Assembly: GCA_949284415.1 (NCBI GenBank)
Contig: CASDVM010000034.1
Coordinates: 1 to 56,537 of the forward strand
Reading direction: 5' to 3'
DNA length: 56,537 nucleotides
From: an uncultured bacterium
GTDB taxonomy: Bacteria; Cyanobacteriota; Vampirovibrionia; Gastranaerophilales; Gastranaerophilaceae
Part shown: piece after piece, positions 34,231 through 44,236 of the stretch
Numbering within the stretch: position 1 is the first letter of the stretch
How the letters are laid out: each line of letters starts with the position of its first letter
Position numbers and translations under genes: made by a program
Notes under the pieces: model-generated
Databases searched by the model: none
The model's input: the letters and a program-made list of their open reading frames with translations, nothing else
Told to the model about the DNA's origin: nothing

Positions 34231-35012
34231 TTGAACGTGATTACGGCAATCTCCGGCGGACAGTTGAACCTGACAGGAAGAATGCTTGTTCCCAGTCCTT
34301 TTGTTGTGTATATTTTTTTGCCTTTGTCGTTTAAGTAGCCGTTTGCGTATTTGTTGCCGTATATTGAGGGAGTGATAATTGCCTGATTAAGCCTTATTTG
34401 TCCGCCGTGAAGGTGTCCTGCAAGCGTTAAATTTACACTGTAAGGCACATCAGGCATAATGTCTGGCGTATGTGTAACTAGAATTACGGGTTTTGCGATA
34501 TTTGAAAGAGCTTTGCCAATATCGGGAACGCCTGTCTGTAAGTCGTCAACGCCTGCAATACAAAACTTTTCAAAACATTTATTTTCATTAAACAGCACTT
34601 TAATATTATGTTTTTCAAGTTCCGTGATACATTCTTTTTTGCCCTGCCAGCCGTCATGGTTGCCTATGACAGCATAAGTTCCGTATTTTGATTGAATATC
34701 TGATAATTCTTCTGCTATTTTGGCGATAGTCATAGACCTGCCCTTTTTGTGTCCGTTGACGTAATCACCGCCTAACAAAATAATATCCGCATTCTGTTTG
34801 TTGATTGCTGTTACAATTCGTTTAAGTCTGAACATTTCGTAAGGTTTAATGTGAAAATCGCTGGCAAAGACAATTTTCAGACCTTTGAGCGAATTGTCAT
34901 CAATATTAACTCTGTTAACTGTCAGGGTGTAAGGTTCGATAAACACCGCCCAAACAGCGGAGAAAATAATTATAGATAGTATTATAATAAGTATTATTGT
35001 CATCTTTTTCAT
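34227..35012 (-). CDS. Calcineurin-like metallophosphoesterase, membrane-anchored
   Basis: A 261-residue phosphoesterase with an N-terminal anchor (IILIIILSIIIFSAVWAVF) and the metallophosphatase motifs ASDFHIKP, GGDYVNG, GNHDG, VTHTPD and AGHLHGGQ. It resembles YaeI/YkuE-type enzymes acting at the membrane on lipid pyrophosphates such as UDP-2,3-diacylglucosamine relatives. I used the ATG at 35012 rather than a TTG at 35018. TTTACA-17-TATAAT lies upstream, leaving only about a 10-nt leader. Confidence 0.88.
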   Translation of the reverse strand: MKKMTIILIIILSIIIFSAVWAVFIEPYTLTVNRVNIDDNSLKGLKIVFASDFHIKPYEMFRLKRIVTAINKQNADIILLGGDYVNGHKKGRSMTIAKIAEELSDIQSKYGTYAVIGNHDGWQGKKECITELEKHNIKVLFNENKCFEKFCIAGVDDLQTGVPDIGKALSNIAKPVILVTHTPDIMPDVPYSVNLTLAGHLHGGQIRLNQAIITPSIYGNKYANGYLNDKGKKIYTTKGLGTSILPVRFNCPPEIAVITFN

Positions 35013-35028
35013 TATCAACTGTACAAAT

Positions 35029-35057
35029 ATTATAGCCGAAAGTCTATATTTTGTAAA
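35029..35057 (-). promoter_or_regulatory. Promoter of the metallophosphoesterase gene
   Basis: Minus-strand TTTACA (35052-35057), 17-nt spacer, perfect TATAAT (35029-35034). The leader would be about 10 nt. Confidence 0.6.
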
Positions 35058-35121
35058 TCAGGAAATATAATTAAAATATTGTTAATAATATAATAGCTCA
35101 TGAAGTTTTGCCATGCAAAAC

Positions 35122-36537
35122 TTAGTTCGCCGGAAGGGTGAAGGTTACTGTTGTATATTTATCCGGTTTGCTTTCGAATTTTATTGTTCCTCCATGTGCC
35201 GAAATAATTTGTTTTGATATATACAAACCGAGACCTATATTTACACTTTTATTTTGTTCGGCAAAAGATATAAATTTATCGAATATGTCATCTGTATTTT
35301 GTAATTTTACCCCTATGCCTGAATTTTTTACTGTAATTATTAAATTCTTTTTAATATTTTGAATAGTAACAAGTATATTTGTGTTTTTAAAACTGTATTT
35401 TACGGCATTTGTCAAAAGATTATGCATAACCCTTTTAATTTCGTTGTAATCGCATAGAATATTATCAATTTTTGTTTTATAAGAAATTTTTATACCGATA
35501 TTTCTTTCGCCCGCCGAGTACTTAACCTGTTCACAGCATTCGGTTACAAGTTTTTTTATGGAGTTAATTTGTTTATTAAGTTTTATCCTGCCGTTTTCAT
35601 ATTTATATTTATTTAAAATATTAACTACAAGATCTTCAAGGTACTCATTGGAATTTAGCATATTTTGAAGAATTTCAATCTGGTCTTCATTCATATTTTT
35701 GCTCTGATTTTTAAGGAGCAGTTTTATTGCGGAGTGTTCGGCATGAACGGGGCCTTTCATATCATGCGTAACCATTGCAAGATAAGTGTCTGTTTCTTTT
35801 GTACGTTGTGCATTCTCCCTGTATGCTTTAAGCAAACTGCAGATTTGAGATTTTACAACTTTTACATTAAACGGTTTTTCAATATAAATATAGGAACCGA
35901 GATTGAAGCCTTTAATTTTGTTTTCCGGATCGGAAAGCGCGGATATGAAAATTATTGGAGTATCATTATTAGTTTTGCTTTTTTGAATAATCTGGGCAAG
36001 TTCATATCCTGACATTTCAGGCATCATAATATCAAGGAGGAACAGATCAAATTTTTCATGTTCAACAGCCTGTACTGCTTCTTTTGGTTTTAGATAAATA
36101 TAAATATTCAGCTCGAGAGATTTGAGCATTTCTTTGAGCAAATCACAGTTAAAGGGATTGTCGTCCACAATCATGACCTTCAATCCCTTTAAGTTTTCGT
36201 ATTTTTTGTTTGAAGAAATTAATTCGGATCCGCCGGTTTTATTATTTTTATTGATAAAATCTTTTATGATTTCTTTGCGGAGCGGGTATTCGATAACATT
36301 TTTTATGCCGAACATATTTGCATTTATTACATTTTGTCTTGATATTTCTCTTGATGCAAGCCAGACTTCTATATTGGAATTTGCTTTGCAAAAGTTTTGA
36401 ATTTCGTCTAAATCTTTGAAGTCGGTTTTTATAATACAGAGTTTTTTATCCTTCAGACCTTTTAAATTTATAAGCTCCTTGACATTGCTTGCAAAAACGA
36501 TATCTTTATTCCCCGGAGAGGATAACAGATTTTTCAT
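35122..36537 (-). CDS. Cytoplasmic hybrid: pseudo-receiver, receiver and histidine kinase
   Basis: A 471-residue two-component hybrid without membrane helices. Residues 1-97 look like a degenerate receiver fold ending in EYPLRKEIIKDFI with no evident phospho-Asp. Residues 118-237 are a canonical receiver (IVDDN acidic pocket, Asp169 in LLDIMMP, Ser199, Lys221). The DHp domain has His258 (MVTHDMKGP), followed by a GHKL ATPase with N-box NLLTNAVKYS and G-boxes GIGV and GLGLYISKQ. The order (receiver before kinase) suggests it is driven by another kinase or by protein partners. No cognate regulator is adjacent. Confidence 0.93.
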   Translation of the reverse strand: MKNLLSSPGNKDIVFASNVKELINLKGLKDKKLCIIKTDFKDLDEIQNFCKANSNIEVWLASREISRQNVINANMFGIKNVIEYPLRKEIIKDFINKNNKTGGSELISSNKKYENLKGLKVMIVDDNPFNCDLLKEMLKSLELNIYIYLKPKEAVQAVEHEKFDLFLLDIMMPEMSGYELAQIIQKSKTNNDTPIIFISALSDPENKIKGFNLGSYIYIEKPFNVKVVKSQICSLLKAYRENAQRTKETDTYLAMVTHDMKGPVHAEHSAIKLLLKNQSKNMNEDQIEILQNMLNSNEYLEDLVVNILNKYKYENGRIKLNKQINSIKKLVTECCEQVKYSAGERNIGIKISYKTKIDNILCDYNEIKRVMHNLLTNAVKYSFKNTNILVTIQNIKKNLIITVKNSGIGVKLQNTDDIFDKFISFAEQNKSVNIGLGLYISKQIISAHGGTIKFESKPDKYTTVTFTLPAN

Positions 36538-36592
36538 AATAATAAATATAATTAAGGAATTTTTCGAATCAATTACCTGATGAGCTATATTT

Positions 36593-36621
36593 TTGATTTA
36601 TGTTTGTGTTAATGATAAACT
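36593..36621 (+). promoter_or_regulatory. Predicted leaderless promoter of dnaG-rpoD
   Basis: TTGATT (36593-36598), 17-nt spacer, extended -10 TGATAAACT (-10 36616-36621), then 6 nt to the ATG. Confidence 0.55.
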
Positions 36622-36627
36622 GAAATT

Positions 36628-38508
36628 ATGGCAAGCACTATTGAAGAATTGGTAACACAGATAAAAGACCGCCTTGATATTGTTGATGTTGTTCAGGAGC
36701 GTGTAATATTAAAGAAAAACGGTTCTCATTACTGGGGATTATGCCCTTTTCATAAAGAAAAAACGCCTTCTTTCTCGGTAAATCCGAATATGGGTATTTA
36801 TAAATGCTTCGGATGCGGAGAAGGCGGAGATGCTTTAACTTTTATAATGAAAACCCAGAATAAGGAGTTTATAGAAGTAGTCCGCGAGCTTGCCGACCGG
36901 TTCGGGCTGGAGATGCCGAAAAATTTTCATAAGTCAGAATCAAAAGAACTTAAAGAAGAAATGCTAAAAGCATGCACCAAGGCTGTTGAGTTTTATAATC
37001 TGCGTCTTTTGAAAGATAAAGAGCCTGAGACAACACGTGTTCTGGAATATTTGAGCGGGCGCGGAATTACAAAAGATATTATTGAAAAATACCGCCTCGG
37101 GCTTGCACCGAAAGCTTTCGCAATGTTTTATAAAAAATTTCGAAATGAATTTTCCGCAGAAGTTATGGAAAAAGCCGGATTAATTGTTAAAACACGCGAA
37201 GGAGATGAATATATTGACAGATTTAGAAACCGCGTAATTATTCCTATACAGAACGAGTTCGGTGAATATGTCGCATTCGGTGCGAGAGCTATAGAAAAAG
37301 ATCAGACTCCAAAATATTTGAACTCATCTGATTCACTGATTTATAATAAAAGTAAACTGCTTTATGGTCTTTATACCGCAAAGGAGGCTATAAAAGAAAA
37401 CGACAGTGTAATTTTGATGGAAGGTTATTTTGATGTAATCTCTGCACAGGCGCACGGGATTGGAAACGCTGTGGCTTCCTGCGGAACTTCGTTAACGGCT
37501 GACCATATTAAGCTCCTTTCAAGGTACACGCCGTCAAGAAAGATTTATCTTTCTTTCGATACGGATTCCGCAGGGCAAAAAGCCACAAAAAGAAATGCAG
37601 AGCTGATTAAAGAAGCATTCGCAGGGCTTGGCAATATAAAACAGTTTGATGAAAGCTATATTTCAACCGCTGATGATAAATATTCCTGCGAAATACGCGT
37701 TATTGCACCGCCTGAAGGAAAAGATCCCGATGAATTTATACGTTCGGTCGGCGCTGAAAGTTATAAAGAATACATGAATCATGCTCCGCTTCTTCTGGAT
37801 TTTCAACTCAATGCCATTCTGAAAGAAAAACCTGCAACACCTGTTGAAAAAACAAAAACGGTTAAAGAAATTATTCCTATTTTGATAGAAATTCAAAATA
37901 AAATTATTCAGGCAGAATATGTAAAAATGATAGCAGATACCCTTCAGATAGATGAAAATGCACTTATGAGCGAATTAAAGTCGGTACAAATGTCTGAAGA
38001 GCTTAAAAAACCTGATGTTGAGAGAATTGTTAAGAAAAATATACCAATTTCGGAAAAAGCGCAAAAAAATTTATTGAGCGTTTTTCTTGTAACCGATAAC
38101 CACTTCTCATTTGAACAAATCAGGCAAATGGTAGACAGCGCGGAGTTTACGGATGAAACGTTAATAAATGTAAAATCTACAATTGACAAATTAACCTGTA
38201 CCGTAAATAATGTGAAAGAATTAATTGAAAAATTATATACAGCATACGCTGACCATCCGGATATTATTAAACTTATTACAGATTTGATAAGCATCTCGGA
38301 AACATTCCAGAACCTTGACGATGACGATTTTGTAATGGCAATCAGAGAAAATATTAGCAAAATCAAAGAATGTCAAACAAAAAAAGAACAGGAAAAAATC
38401 AGAAATTTATATAAAAGCGCAAATGATAATGATACAGAAGCCCTGAAAATTCAAATGCAGCTAAGAGATAAGATAAACAACAGATTAAAATTGGAGAAAA
38501 TTGAATGA
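36628..38508 (+). CDS. dnaG: DNA primase
   Basis: A 626-residue primase that lays RNA primers at the fork. The zinc-binding CHC2 module has Cys39, His42, Cys60 and Cys63 ([11 protein letters not shown] ... CFGCGEGGD). The TOPRIM core follows ([21 protein letters not shown]), then a C-terminal helicase-interaction domain. It overlaps rpoD by 4 nt (ATGA), the same gene order as the macromolecular synthesis operon of many bacteria, but without rpsU upstream. It has no ribosome-binding site; its -10 ends 6 nt before the ATG. Confidence 0.98.
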   Translation: MASTIEELVTQIKDRLDIVDVVQERVILKKNGSHYWGLCPFHKEKTPSFSVNPNMGIYKCFGCGEGGDALTFIMKTQNKEFIEVVRELADRFGLEMPKNFHKSESKELKEEMLKACTKAVEFYNLRLLKDKEPETTRVLEYLSGRGITKDIIEKYRLGLAPKAFAMFYKKFRNEFSAEVMEKAGLIVKTREGDEYIDRFRNRVIIPIQNEFGEYVAFGARAIEKDQTPKYLNSSDSLIYNKSKLLYGLYTAKEAIKENDSVILMEGYFDVISAQAHGIGNAVASCGTSLTADHIKLLSRYTPSRKIYLSFDTDSAGQKATKRNAELIKEAFAGLGNIKQFDESYISTADDKYSCEIRVIAPPEGKDPDEFIRSVGAESYKEYMNHAPLLLDFQLNAILKEKPATPVEKTKTVKEIIPILIEIQNKIIQAEYVKMIADTLQIDENALMSELKSVQMSEELKKPDVERIVKKNIPISEKAQKNLLSVFLVTDNHFSFEQIRQMVDSAEFTDETLINVKSTIDKLTCTVNNVKELIEKLYTAYADHPDIIKLITDLISISETFQNLDDDDFVMAIRENISKIKECQTKKEQEKIRNLYKSANDNDTEALKIQMQLRDKINNRLKLEKIE

Positions 38509-39605
38509 GTAAAAAAAGACAAAGCAGCTCCTCTATTGTAAGTATTATGGATGAAGAAAATCTGGACTTGCATGATATTGAAGATGAAAACGGTTTGTCT
38601 GCCGATGCAGACGGCGTAAATTATATGAATATGGATATCAGCACCGATAACATAGAAGATATTGTTACCGAAAAGATGGAAAATAAAGCCAATCTTGAAG
38701 ATATTTATATGATGAACAGCCACAGCGATACGTCTGAAACAGATTTTGAAGTCCCGAAAGGAATAGCTGTTGACGATCCTGTAAGACTGTATTTGAGAGA
38801 AATCGGCAGAATCAAACTACTTTCAGCCAATGAAGAAATTGAGCTTGCAAGAAAAATTCTGGAAGGCGGCACCCCTGGAGCTATAGCAAAAAGAAAACTT
38901 GTTCAAGCAAATTTGCGTCTGGTTGTAAGTATTGCCAAAAAATATGTCGGACGCGGAATGCTTTTTCTTGACTTAATCCAGGAAGGAAATTTGGGTCTTA
39001 TACGTGCTGCCGAAAAGTTTGATCATGAAAGAGGTTTTAAATTTTCAACTTATGCTACATGGTGGATAAGACAGGCTATTACAAGAGCGATTGCCGATCA
39101 GGCAAGAACTATTCGTATTCCTGTTCACATGGTTGAAACAATTAATAAATTGAAAAAAGTTACAAGACGTCTTGCGCAGGAACTTTCAAGAAAACCGACC
39201 GAAGATGAATTAGCTATTGAAATGAATGTTTCAATTCCGAAATTGCGTGAAATTATTAAAATAGCTCAGGAACCTTTATCTCTTGAAACTCCTATCGGTA
39301 AAGAAGAAGATTCCCGTCTGGGTGATTTTATTGAGGATAAAGAAGCAGACGCGCCTATCAAAACAGTTGCATCGGAACTTTTGAGGGAAGATCTTGCAGA
39401 GGTTTTATGCACCCTCTCGCCGCGCGAACGTGATGTTTTGAGACTTCGTTTCGGTATGGATGACGGACGTCAGAGAACTCTTGAAGAAGTCGGACAGCTC
39501 TTCGGGGTTACGCGTGAACGTATCAGACAAATCGAGGCGAAAGCTTTAAGAAAACTGCGCCATCCCAACAGAAGCAAACGCTTAAGAGAATATGTGGAAT
39601 CATAG
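38505..39605 (+). CDS. rpoD: RNA polymerase primary sigma factor (sigma-70/SigA)
   Basis: A 366-residue group-1 sigma factor. An acidic N-terminal region (about 1-85) is followed by 1.2 [12 protein letters not shown], region 2 with [27 protein letters not shown] and the -10-recognising [10 protein letters not shown], region 3 and the region 4.2 helix [26 protein letters not shown]. It lacks a long non-conserved insertion. GGAG lies 7 nt before the ATG inside dnaG, so it is translationally coupled. Two terminators follow. Confidence 0.98.
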   Translation: MSKKRQSSSSIVSIMDEENLDLHDIEDENGLSADADGVNYMNMDISTDNIEDIVTEKMENKANLEDIYMMNSHSDTSETDFEVPKGIAVDDPVRLYLREIGRIKLLSANEEIELARKILEGGTPGAIAKRKLVQANLRLVVSIAKKYVGRGMLFLDLIQEGNLGLIRAAEKFDHERGFKFSTYATWWIRQAITRAIADQARTIRIPVHMVETINKLKKVTRRLAQELSRKPTEDELAIEMNVSIPKLREIIKIAQEPLSLETPIGKEEDSRLGDFIEDKEADAPIKTVASELLREDLAEVLCTLSPRERDVLRLRFGMDDGRQRTLEEVGQLFGVTRERIRQIEAKALRKLRHPNRSKRLREYVES

Positions 39606-39614
39606 ATTATTTTA

Positions 39615-39649
39615 TAAAAATCCCTGCTTTTTAAAGCAGGGATTTTTTT
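39615..39649 (+). terminator. Rho-independent terminator of dnaG-rpoD
   Basis: AAATCCCTGCTTT pairs with AAAGCAGGGATTT, followed by a T-run to 39649. Confidence 0.95.
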
Positions 39650-39661
39650 GATTGTTTGTAT

Positions 39662-39697
39662 GCAAAATAAAAAGACTGATGTTTTTATCAGTCTTTA
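39662..39697 (-). terminator. Rho-independent terminator of the small gene at 39737
   Basis: AAAGACTGAT (39671-39680) pairs with ATCAGTCTTT (39687-39696); on the minus strand a T-rich tail follows. Confidence 0.85.
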
Positions 39698-39736
39698 AAG
39701 TAGTGTGAGTAAATTTGTATATTTATAAGTTAAACG

Positions 39737-40168
39737 TTAAACCAGTGCATCCAAATATTCAGTAACACCTGCGGCAGTTTCTTCACCTAAAGGTTTATCC
39801 ATATATTTTGCGAGTTTGTCGGGATCAACCCCTTTAATATTTGCCATTGCATAACTTGTAAAATCAGGTTCAATACCCTGCATTTCATCTAATGATGCCA
39901 TAAATGGCATATTAAAATACTGTTCAATTCTTCTTTGAGTTGCAGCTTCCGATTTATCAACTTTAGATAACTGTACTCCCCAAATTTGCGCAGCCGTTGC
40001 ATCTAAAGCGCTTGCCTGAATTCCTTCAGTGCCTTTAAAATTAATAACAGGTTTAGCACTTTCGGTTTTTTCTTCTTTACCTGCTTTTTTTGCATTAATA
40101 GCTTCATAGTAAGCTTTTAATGCTTCCAAATTTTGTTTGTCGCCGCCGTTTCCGTTAACTTTTGTCAT
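39737..40168 (-). CDS. Uncharacterised small protein (143 aa)
   Basis: No family recognised. The N-terminus MTKVNGNGGDKQNLEALKAY is Gly/Asn-rich; the middle is Lys/Glu-rich (NAKKAGKEEKTESAK); the C-terminus (YMDKPLGEETAAGVTEYLDALV) is helical. AAAGGAG lies about 10 nt before the ATG. No membrane helix or signal peptide. It resembles the window's other small charged proteins in composition, though I see no clear sequence homology to them. Confidence 0.75.
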   Translation of the reverse strand: MTKVNGNGGDKQNLEALKAYYEAINAKKAGKEEKTESAKPVINFKGTEGIQASALDATAAQIWGVQLSKVDKSEAATQRRIEQYFNMPFMASLDEMQGIEPDFTSYAMANIKGVDPDKLAKYMDKPLGEETAAGVTEYLDALV

Positions 40169-40553
40169 TTCCGTTTTCTCCTTTGTTAACCCGTTACAGG
40201 TTATAATTTACTCACAATATCTATATCGTCATGTGTTTTAATAATCTTTAATTAAAAATCACATTTTACAGATATTTGTAACATATTTTAACAATACTCT
40301 AATCTCTTAAGTTTTCCTTTTAATTGATTTCCATATTTATATAAAGTAATTTTGTATTTAAAAATTGCGTATTCAATATATATTCTTTACATATTATGTT
40401 ACAATTCTTTACATTATAAAAATAATAACATATTTAAGTATTTATGCAGTATTGCTGAAATATATACTTTTGGCTAGTGGAAAAAATATATCGTTTTGTT
40501 AATATAATAGTAAGTGAGAAAGCAATTTAACAAAAAATAATTATTCTGGAAAT
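40169..40553. promoter_or_regulatory. Divergent AT-rich intergenic region with 22-bp-spaced direct repeats
   Basis: This 385-nt spacer separates two divergent small genes and contains no coding frame I can support. ATTCTTTACAT occurs twice (40382-40392, 40404-40414), 22 bp apart, so on the same DNA face, as expected for a transcription factor pair of sites. TATAAT at 40503-40508 is a candidate -10 for the HTH gene. Confidence 0.4.
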
Positions 40554-40772
40554 ATGAAAACAAAGACATTGGAATTAACTGAGAGAGAGATTGAAGTTTT
40601 ACAATTAGTTATTCTTGGATACAGCAATAAAGAAATCGGTAAGAAATTGTTTATTACAAATCACACTGTAAAGGCTCATCTAACCCAAATATATAAAAAA
40701 CTCGGGGTTACCAACAGAACAGCAGCAGCCATTAAAGCGAAGGACGAAAATATTATTCCTCCTCAAGACTAA
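40554..40772 (+). CDS. Stand-alone LuxR/GerE-type HTH protein (72 aa)
   Basis: The protein consists of the GerE domain only: [41 protein letters not shown] and [13 protein letters not shown], with the conserved ERE, SNKEI and TVKAH recognition helix. There is no receiver or sensor domain, so it may be a truncated orphan or a GerE-type regulator acting by abundance or dimerisation. The last 20 nt overlap the 3' end of lepA on the other strand. Confidence 0.9.
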   Translation: MKTKTLELTEREIEVLQLVILGYSNKEIGKKLFITNHTVKAHLTQIYKKLGVTNRTAAAIKAKDENIIPPQD

Positions 40773-42555
40773 GAACAGCCATAAAGGCTTCCTGCGGAAC
40801 TTCTACACGTCCTACAGATTTCATACGCTTTTTGCCCTTCTTTTGTTTTTCTAAAAGCTTTCTCTTACGCGAAATATCTCCGCCGTAACACTTGTCCAGA
40901 ACGTTTTTGCGCAGAGCTTTGATGTTTGTTCTTGCAATAACACGTCCGCCTATTGCAGCCTGTATAGGAACCTCAAATAACTGGCGCGGGATAATATCTT
41001 TTAATTTTGCGGTTAATTTCTGGCCTATGTAAAAAGCGCTGTCTTCGTGGCAGATGACCGACAGAGCATCTACAACTTCACCTGCAAGCATTATATCAAG
41101 TTTTACCAGTTTTGAACGTTTGTAGTCTTTAAATTCGTAATCCATGCTTGCATAGCCTTTTGTACGTGATTTAAGCTGGTCATAAAAGTCAGTTATAACT
41201 TCACTCAGAGGTATTTCATATTCAAGCGAGGCACGCACCTTATCAATATATGACATGTTTTTGAAAATTCCGCGTTTGGTCTGCGCCAGATCCATCAAAG
41301 TGCCGACATAATCATTCGGGGCTATAATTTGAACTTTTACATAGGGTTCTTCAATGTAATCTCGAACTTGAGCCGGCGGAAGGTTTGCAGGGTTGTCAAT
41401 TTCTACCATTTCACCGTTAGTTTTATAAACATGATAAACAACTGATGGTGCGGTTGTAACAATGGAAAGTCCGTATTCACGTTCCAGACGCTCCTGTGCG
41501 ATTTCCATGTGCAGCATACCTAAAAATCCGCATCTGAAACCAAAGCCGAGTGCCGTTGATGTTTCGGGTTCAAAAGTTATACTGCTGTCATTAAGTTTTA
41601 ATTTTTCAAGAGCCTCTTTAAGATCACCGTAATCATCGTTGTCAACGGGATAAAGACCAGAAAATACCATAGGCAGAGCTTCTTTGTAACCCGGCAAGGG
41701 TTCTTTGGCAGGGGCATCAACAGATGTCAGGGTATCACCCACAAACCGCGTCAATTCTTTTATCGAGCCTGCAAAATATCCTACATCACCGCATACAAGT
41801 TCGTTCACCTGAATTCTTGAAGGTGTCTGATAACCGAGTTCTACAACGTCATATTCTTTGCCTGATGCCATAAATTTAACTTTGTCGCCGAGTTTAATTT
41901 TGCCGTCCATAATTTTGAAAAAGCAAAGAGTGCCTAAATACTGGTCATAAGCACTGTCAAACACAAGTGCTCTTAAAGGTTTGTCGGAATTGTCCGCTGG
42001 CGGCGGAATTAAATCAACTACAGCCTCGAGAACTTCATCAATACCAATTCCCGCCTTTGCACTTACAGGAATTGCTAAAGATGCATCAATTCCAAGAACT
42101 TCTTCTATTTCTTCTTTCACACGTTCAACATCTGCCGATGGAAGATCTATTTTATTAATTACGGGGATAATTTCCAAATTCTGTTCAATTGCAAGATAAA
42201 CATTGGCTAAAGTTTGAGCTTCAACGCCCTGAGTAGCATCAACAATAAGCAGAGCGCCTTCGCATGCTGCAAGTGAGCGTGAAACTTCGTAAGAAAAATC
42301 AACATGTCCCGGTGTATCTATGAGGTTTAAGATATAATCTTTGCCGTTTTTCGCTTTATAATTCATTCTTGCAGAATTTAATTTAATCGTAATACCGCGT
42401 TCGCGTTCGATATCCATAGAATCCATAATCTGATTCTGCATATCACGTTCGGCAACCGTGCCTGTTTTTTCAAGCAGTCTGTCGGCAAGTGTTGATTTTC
42501 CGTGGTCAATGTGGGCAATTATACAAAAATTTCTTACATTATCTCTGTATTTCAT
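40753..42555 (-). CDS. lepA: Elongation factor 4 (LepA)
   Basis: A 600-residue, full-length translational GTPase that back-translocates or remodels ribosomes. GTPase motifs: [16 protein letters not shown] near residue 13, [16 protein letters not shown] and NKIDLP. The LepA-specific C-terminal domain ([30 protein letters not shown]) confirms identity. TATAAT ends 7 nt before the ATG (42563-42568, minus strand) without a Shine-Dalgarno. It is convergent with, and overlaps by 20 nt, the GerE-type gene. Confidence 0.98.
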   Translation of the reverse strand: MKYRDNVRNFCIIAHIDHGKSTLADRLLEKTGTVAERDMQNQIMDSMDIERERGITIKLNSARMNYKAKNGKDYILNLIDTPGHVDFSYEVSRSLAACEGALLIVDATQGVEAQTLANVYLAIEQNLEIIPVINKIDLPSADVERVKEEIEEVLGIDASLAIPVSAKAGIGIDEVLEAVVDLIPPPADNSDKPLRALVFDSAYDQYLGTLCFFKIMDGKIKLGDKVKFMASGKEYDVVELGYQTPSRIQVNELVCGDVGYFAGSIKELTRFVGDTLTSVDAPAKEPLPGYKEALPMVFSGLYPVDNDDYGDLKEALEKLKLNDSSITFEPETSTALGFGFRCGFLGMLHMEIAQERLEREYGLSIVTTAPSVVYHVYKTNGEMVEIDNPANLPPAQVRDYIEEPYVKVQIIAPNDYVGTLMDLAQTKRGIFKNMSYIDKVRASLEYEIPLSEVITDFYDQLKSRTKGYASMDYEFKDYKRSKLVKLDIMLAGEVVDALSVICHEDSAFYIGQKLTAKLKDIIPRQLFEVPIQAAIGGRVIARTNIKALRKNVLDKCYGGDISRKRKLLEKQKKGKKRMKSVGRVEVPQEAFMAVLSLEEE

Positions 42556-42562
42556 AATTTTT

Positions 42563-42591
42563 ATTATATTAGAAACACAGGCAAGTTACAA
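42563..42591 (-). promoter_or_regulatory. Predicted leaderless promoter of lepA
   Basis: Minus-strand TTGTAA (42586-42591), 17-nt spacer, perfect TATAAT (42563-42568), then 7 nt to the ATG. Confidence 0.6.
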
Positions 42592-42610
42592 CACAGGGCG
42601 GAAAAACATT

Positions 42611-43231
42611 TTATTTTACAAAATTCAAAACTTTAAACCCGCGTTTTTTCTTTTCAAGTTCTATGTCAGGAAGCTCGTAGCATTTAATGCATCTTGCTTC
42701 ATAAGTTTCATCTCCGCCTATCATAATCAGAGGAGAATTTTTATCTGCAGGTTTGCCGTCAATAAGCCTTTGTGTACGTGTGGCATTTTCGCAACCGCAT
42801 TTCATACAAACTGCATGCAGTTTATCAACTTTTGTCGCAATACACATTAATTGCGGCATGCTCCCGAAAGGTTCAGCTTTAAAATCGAGTTCCAAACCTG
42901 TTCCTATAACTTTTTTGCCTTCGTCCATCAATTTGGAAATGACTTTTACAATATTGCTGTCAAAGAATTGAAGCTCATCAATTGCAATAACTTCATCTTC
43001 GGGTTTTACGATGCTCATAATCTGAATGGAATGTTTTACTTTTATCGCATCAAGCCATAAACCGTTTCTTGACTCGATATAATCACCCTTTGAACGTGTA
43101 TCAATGTCAGGAGAAATTACTTTAACTTTCCTTTTTGCAATGATAGAACGTCTTACGCGTCTCAAAAGTTCTTCTGTCTTTCCGCAGCTCATAGGCCCGG
43201 TTATTAATTCAAACGAATATCCAAAATCCAT
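42611..43231 (-). CDS. tdk: Thymidine kinase
   Basis: A 206-residue type II thymidine kinase of the dTMP salvage route. The P-loop GPMSCGKTEELLRRVRR (about residues 13-29), the Walker B-like AIDELQFFD and the zinc-lasso cysteines (CMKCG and CIKCY) are intact. It lies 55 nt upstream of lepA on the same strand. TAGTAT lies 7 nt before its ATG, with no ribosome-binding site. Confidence 0.96.
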   Translation of the reverse strand: MDFGYSFELITGPMSCGKTEELLRRVRRSIIAKRKVKVISPDIDTRSKGDYIESRNGLWLDAIKVKHSIQIMSIVKPEDEVIAIDELQFFDSNIVKVISKLMDEGKKVIGTGLELDFKAEPFGSMPQLMCIATKVDKLHAVCMKCGCENATRTQRLIDGKPADKNSPLIMIGGDETYEARCIKCYELPDIELEKKKRGFKVLNFVK

Positions 43232-43313
43232 AATCTGTATACTATCTTCCCAAAATTACTATTGTCTTTAATACAATTAATTATACAACTTTGATAAAAA
43301 TTTGAAAAGTAAA

Positions 43314-44111
43314 TTAATGTAAAATTTTGTCCCGCAATTTTTTCAATCCTGCTCCGTAGAAATATCTTAACTGTTCAGGGAAATTTTCCTGAATATCAAT
43401 CATATACATATCGTGTACGGTGAATGCTTTTATCAGAAATACTATTTCAGGGTTTTTAGTCCATATTACTTCAGGGGTATCGTTTTTTAAAGGCTGTGTA
43501 ATTCCGAATAAGCCTTCAGAATTATCCGCGGAAAGAAATACAAATTTACCGTTGAAATAATGTTCGAGCATTCTTATTCCCGAATGCTGAAATGATTTGC
43601 CGAAATTGCATATAAAATTATCATATTTGACTATTTTTACGTCTAGCCCCCTGTTGTAAGCGTCCAGAAGATGAGTCTCAAGATATTTAAAATCCTGTGA
43701 AAACAGGGCTATAAATATGTTTTTTTGAGCGCTTTTTATTATTTCTTCAATTTTTTCAATAACTTTTGTTCTGCCGTTTATAGACAAGACCGGTTCAATG
43801 TAGTTATCTTCTTTTATATCAGGAAGTTTTTTTTCAAGAAAATTGATAGTAGAATCAATTTTTCGTTTATAGCGTTTAGTGAGTTCTTTGGGTTTTATCG
43901 GAGTATAGGTTACCGGTTTTGTATTTGAAGGGACTGCAATATGCATATTTTCAAGCGTTTTTAATGTGTCATAAGCGCGTGATTGAGGGATATTTGAAAG
44001 TTTTGCAATTTCATATCCGGTTGCCGGAAATTTTTTCAAAAGTGCAATATAAACTTTTGACTGGTATTCATTAAGCCCGATTGCTTTTAATTTTTCGATA
44101 ATTTCGTCCAT
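43314..44111 (-). CDS. TrmB-family transcriptional regulator (265 aa)
   Basis: A winged-helix domain of TrmB type (IGLNEYQSKVYIALLKKFPA, then EIAKLSNIPQSRAYDTLKTLE and the wing VTYTPIKP) is joined to a sensor-like region (about 105-250, IEEIIKSAQKNIFIALFSQD) of the kind that binds sugars or other ligands in TrmB proteins. This type is best known in archaea, and bacterial members are patchy; ligand and targets are unknown. TAAACT ends exactly 6 nt before the ATG. A spacer with long repeats lies upstream. Confidence 0.88.
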   Translation of the reverse strand: MDEIIEKLKAIGLNEYQSKVYIALLKKFPATGYEIAKLSNIPQSRAYDTLKTLENMHIAVPSNTKPVTYTPIKPKELTKRYKRKIDSTINFLEKKLPDIKEDNYIEPVLSINGRTKVIEKIEEIIKSAQKNIFIALFSQDFKYLETHLLDAYNRGLDVKIVKYDNFICNFGKSFQHSGIRMLEHYFNGKFVFLSADNSEGLFGITQPLKNDTPEVIWTKNPEIVFLIKAFTVHDMYMIDIQENFPEQLRYFYGAGLKKLRDKILH

Positions 44112-44117
44112 AAGATG

Positions 44118-44146
44118 AGTTTATCCGATTTTTTGATTTTGGGCAA
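44118..44146 (-). promoter_or_regulatory. Predicted leaderless promoter of the TrmB-type gene
   Basis: Minus-strand TTGCCC (44141-44146), 17-nt spacer, TAAACT (44118-44123), then 6 nt to the ATG. The -10 is identical to the dnaG box. Confidence 0.4.
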
Positions 44147-44179
44147 GAGGGGAGCGTGCCGCTCCACCCGCCAATCAGA

Positions 44180-44228
44180 TTTTACATAAACTTATACAGT
44201 CTACACTAAAGAAGGAGCGTGACGCTCC
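44180..44228. repeat. Dispersed intergenic repeat, copy B
   Basis: A 49-nt segment that aligns with 14232-14281 (CACTAAAGAAGGAGCGT, then ACGCTCC). The GGAGCGTGACGCTCC end is itself a hairpin. Confidence 0.7.
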
Positions 44229-44236
44229 ATCCACCA

